Shown: piece after piece, positions 6,595 to 7,905 of the stretch
How positions within the stretch are numbered: the first letter of the stretch is position 1
Layout of the letters: every line of letters starts with the position of its first letter
NCBI GenBank assembly: GCA_944390505.1
Contig: CALXQF010000056.1
Coordinates: 1-7,905, forward strand
Source: an uncultured Clostridia bacterium
GTDB taxonomy: Bacteria; Bacillota; Clostridia; TANB77; CAG-508
Reading direction: 5' to 3'
DNA length: 7,905 nt
Notes under the pieces: model-generated
What the model saw: the letters and a program-made list of their open reading frames with translations, nothing else
What the model was told of the DNA's origin: nothing
Database searches by the model: none
Translations under genes and position numbers: made by a program

Positions 6595-6610
6595 GAAAAT
6601 AACACACATG
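6583..6610. repeat. 9-bp inverted repeat upstream of smpB
   Basis: CATGTGTGT (6583-6591) and ACACACATG (6602-6610) are perfect complements around a 10-nt A-rich loop. It lies just past the end of the minus-strand gene at 6635. It could be that gene's terminator, although the following U tract (TTATAATATTTT) is weak, or a binding site over the smpB -35 box. Confidence 0.55.
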
Positions 6611-6634
6611 CTACACAATTTTCAAAGTTCTTTA

Positions 6635-7129
6635 TTATTGATTGTCATCATCGTCATCATCATTATTGTAAGTTATCACATTATTATTTTGCTTTGCGTA
6701 ATACATTACTAAACCAACAATTACGATACCAACAATTGCAACAATTAACCATGTCCATACGCTGTTAGAAACATTACCAAATAAGTTATTTCCAGTGTTT
6801 GCAGATGTTCTAGTAGCAGTATAACCACCTTGGTTTGTAGTACTAACATTACTACGATTGTTATTATTAGTAGTATCCATAGTATTATCTACTCCGTTTT
6901 TTACACCATTTGTTACGTTTTGTACAGTATTGCCAACTGTATTCATTCCATCTCTTACACCATTAACAGCACTTCTTCCAGCGTCTTCCATCGCATTTTC
7001 GACACCGCCAACAGCATTTCTAACACCATTTACCATGTTATCCATTCCGTTAGCAGCAAATACACTAGAAATCATAAAAAATGAAAAAACAGCTAATAAA
7101 ATAGTTGCAACAAAGAATTTCTTTTTCAT
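6635..7129 (-). CDS. Small envelope protein: signal peptide, 22-residue repeats, C-terminal membrane helix
   Basis: I do not recognise a family for this 164-residue protein. Residues 1-25 form a signal peptide (MKKKFF, hydrophobic core, SSVFA cleavage). Residues about 33-84 show a repeating pattern, VNGVRNAVGGVENAMEDAG followed by VNGVRDGMNTVGNTVQNVTN and a partial third unit, a period near 22 (2 x 11) with Val/Met spaced as in amphipathic helices. An Asn/Thr-rich linker follows (85-115), then one membrane helix (about 124-143) and an acidic tail with six consecutive Asp. No LPxTG or lipobox is seen. It is probably anchored in the membrane with the repeat region outside. The ATG at 7129 is chosen over one at 7162 because AGGAGG (plus-strand 7140-7145) lies ten bases before it. 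It shares its overall design with the next gene upstream. Confidence 0.8.
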   Translation of the reverse strand: MKKKFFVATILLAVFSFFMISSVFAANGMDNMVNGVRNAVGGVENAMEDAGRSAVNGVRDGMNTVGNTVQNVTNGVKNGVDNTMDTTNNNNRSNVSTTNQGGYTATRTSANTGNNLFGNVSNSVWTWLIVAIVGIVIVGLVMYYAKQNNNVITYNNDDDDDDNQ

Positions 7130-7226
7130 ATGATAAGATCCTCCTTTTTTAAAATTGCTCATTATTATTATTCATTTTTTAAAATAAAATATGCAGATAA
7201 AAAGTGGAAAAAAATGAAAAAATGTC

Positions 7227-7253
7227 AAAAAAAAAGAAGGCCTCATCAGCCTT
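7227..7253 (-). terminator. Intrinsic terminator of the 7260-7685 gene
   Basis: On the minus strand AAGGC (7253-7249) pairs with GCCTT (7241-7237) around a 7-nt loop, followed by C and nine T (7235-7227). The stem is short, but the U tract is excellent and it starts six bases past the stop codon. It separates the two small envelope genes, so the downstream one probably has its own promoter. Confidence 0.75.
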
Positions 7254-7259
7254 AATCAA

Positions 7260-7685
7260 TTATCCTTTTAATCGAATAATAATTGCAATAGCAAGTAAAA
7301 TTAATATAACACCTACTGTAATTAATAGAATATTGATAATATTTGTAACGCCTAAACCTGATTCAGCAGAAGTAGTAATTCCACCAGGTTGCAAAGTTTC
7401 TGCATTTACATTAGTAAAAGGATCTTCTACATTTGTAATACTTCCGTCATCTACTGTATTAGAATCATCTTGCACACTATTTTCTGTCGATTGATTAGTA
7501 TCTTCATTTACTGGATTTTGTGTGTTTTCATCATTTGCAGTTATATTTTCATCTGCTGGTTCACCAGCAGTATTTGTGTCTGTTCCTGGTAAATTTAAAT
7601 TGATATCAGTTGCATAAACAAAGTTTACACAAAGACAAAAAATAAAAAGAAAAATAGTCAATATTTTAATTAATTTTTTTGACAT
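7260..7685 (-). CDS. Small envelope protein: signal peptide, acidic linker, C-terminal membrane helix
   Basis: I do not recognise a family for this 141-residue protein. Residues 1-25 form a signal peptide (MSKKLIK, long hydrophobic core, FVYA cleavage before TDINLNLPG). Residues about 26-108 are a low-complexity chain of Asp, Glu, Asn, Thr and Ser with no cysteine, likely disordered outside the cell. One membrane helix follows (about 113-138, very rich in Ile and Leu), ending with RLKG inside. No cell-wall sorting signal is seen. The ATG at 7685 is preferred over an in-frame ATG at 7754 because the signal peptide begins there and AAGGAGG (plus-strand 7697-7703) lies 11 bases before it. The same plan is seen in its downstream neighbour, but there is no clear sequence identity between them. 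Confidence 0.8.
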   Translation of the reverse strand: MSKKLIKILTIFLFIFCLCVNFVYATDINLNLPGTDTNTAGEPADENITANDENTQNPVNEDTNQSTENSVQDDSNTVDDGSITNVEDPFTNVNAETLQPGGITTSAESGLGVTNIINILLITVGVILILLAIAIIIRLKG

Positions 7686-7735
7686 ATAGCATGTAACCTC
7701 CTTGTAACAAACATATTGTTGTTCTTTTTCCGATA

Positions 7736-7774
7736 GTATGATATAATCATACACAAATAATGATAAAAAGTCTA
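7736..7774 (-). promoter_or_regulatory. Candidate promoter of the 7260-7685 gene with a palindrome over its -10 box
   Basis: On the minus strand TAGACT (7774-7769) and TATGAT (7751-7746) are 17 bp apart and read toward the gene at 7685. The -10 box lies within a perfect palindrome, GTATGAT-TAT-ATCATAC (7736-7752). On the plus strand the same palindrome supplies TATAAT (7742-7747) with a poor -35 box TTGTTC (7719-7724) at 17 bp, so a divergent promoter is possible. Confidence 0.45.
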
Positions 7775-7905
7775 GATATTTTTGTGAATTTTTTGAAAAT
7801 TTTAAATGATGAATATAATTTCATTTCATATTTGACGAAAAAATATCTGAGTTATATTAATAAAAGGGGTAGTATTGATACTGTATTGTTTTTTTTAGCT
7901 TATCT
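7775..7905. other. Right-end intergenic DNA, no gene identified
   Basis: This stretch holds no convincing reading frame on either strand. On the plus strand TTGACG (7832-7837) and TATTAA (7855-7860) are 17 bp apart, and a purine-rich AAGGGG (7864-7869) follows, which may lead into a gene beyond the right edge. None of the start codons after it gives a frame that can be judged before the window ends. Confidence 0.3.

Noticed and set aside
6830..7133. Plus-strand reading frames opposite the 6635-7129 gene
   Set aside because: They are antisense of the repeat region, lack ribosome binding sites and show only low-complexity Ser/Thr/Ile composition.

Overview
The window looks like chromosome from a very AT-rich, low-GC Gram-positive bacterium, most likely an uncultured member of the Clostridia. 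The evidence is the strong AGGAGG-type ribosome binding sites, consensus sigma-A promoters, A/T-ending codons, a DUF1540 cysteine-rich mini-protein, a class II fructose-bisphosphate aldolase of the Firmicutes type and SmpB. I cannot name a species.

Left part (1-2271), mobile DNA. The window opens inside the C-terminal half of a large serine recombinase (zinc ribbon and coiled coil). It is followed by a cassette with three direct repeats at an exact 32-bp period, the last overlapping the -35 box of a near-perfect promoter, and a complete AAA ATPase/DUF4143 gene that most likely starts at a TTG codon. Directly after the ATPase gene lies a second copy of the last 49 bp of the recombinase gene (47 of 49 identical, both differences silent). 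That copy abuts a peroxiredoxin gene lacking its 5' end. The simplest reading is that a recombinase-bearing element ends here inside a peroxiredoxin gene, and that the ATPase cassette sits between two related recombinase 3' ends.

Middle part (2272-4973), damaged genes. The peroxiredoxin remnant keeps the peroxidatic cysteine but has lost its N-terminus. A DUF4163/DUF3298-type protein jumps from the middle of its domain straight to the C-terminal signature, as if about 80 residues were deleted in frame. An apparently intact 54-residue DUF1540 protein with an unusual hairpin over its ribosome binding site follows, then a strong bidirectional terminator. A beta-CASP metallo-beta-lactamase on the minus strand has a broken 5' end: its metal-binding HNHVDH motif lies upstream of the first usable start codon.

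Right part (4974-7905), ordinary chromosome. fba has a clear promoter and ribosome binding site and converges on smpB with a 3-bp gap; the fba terminator hairpin lies inside the smpB coding sequence. Beyond smpB, also on the minus strand, are two small unrecognised envelope proteins of the same design: signal peptide, polar Asn/Asp-rich linker, one C-terminal membrane helix. The last about 130 bases hold only a weak promoter-like signal. No RNA gene or CRISPR array was seen.
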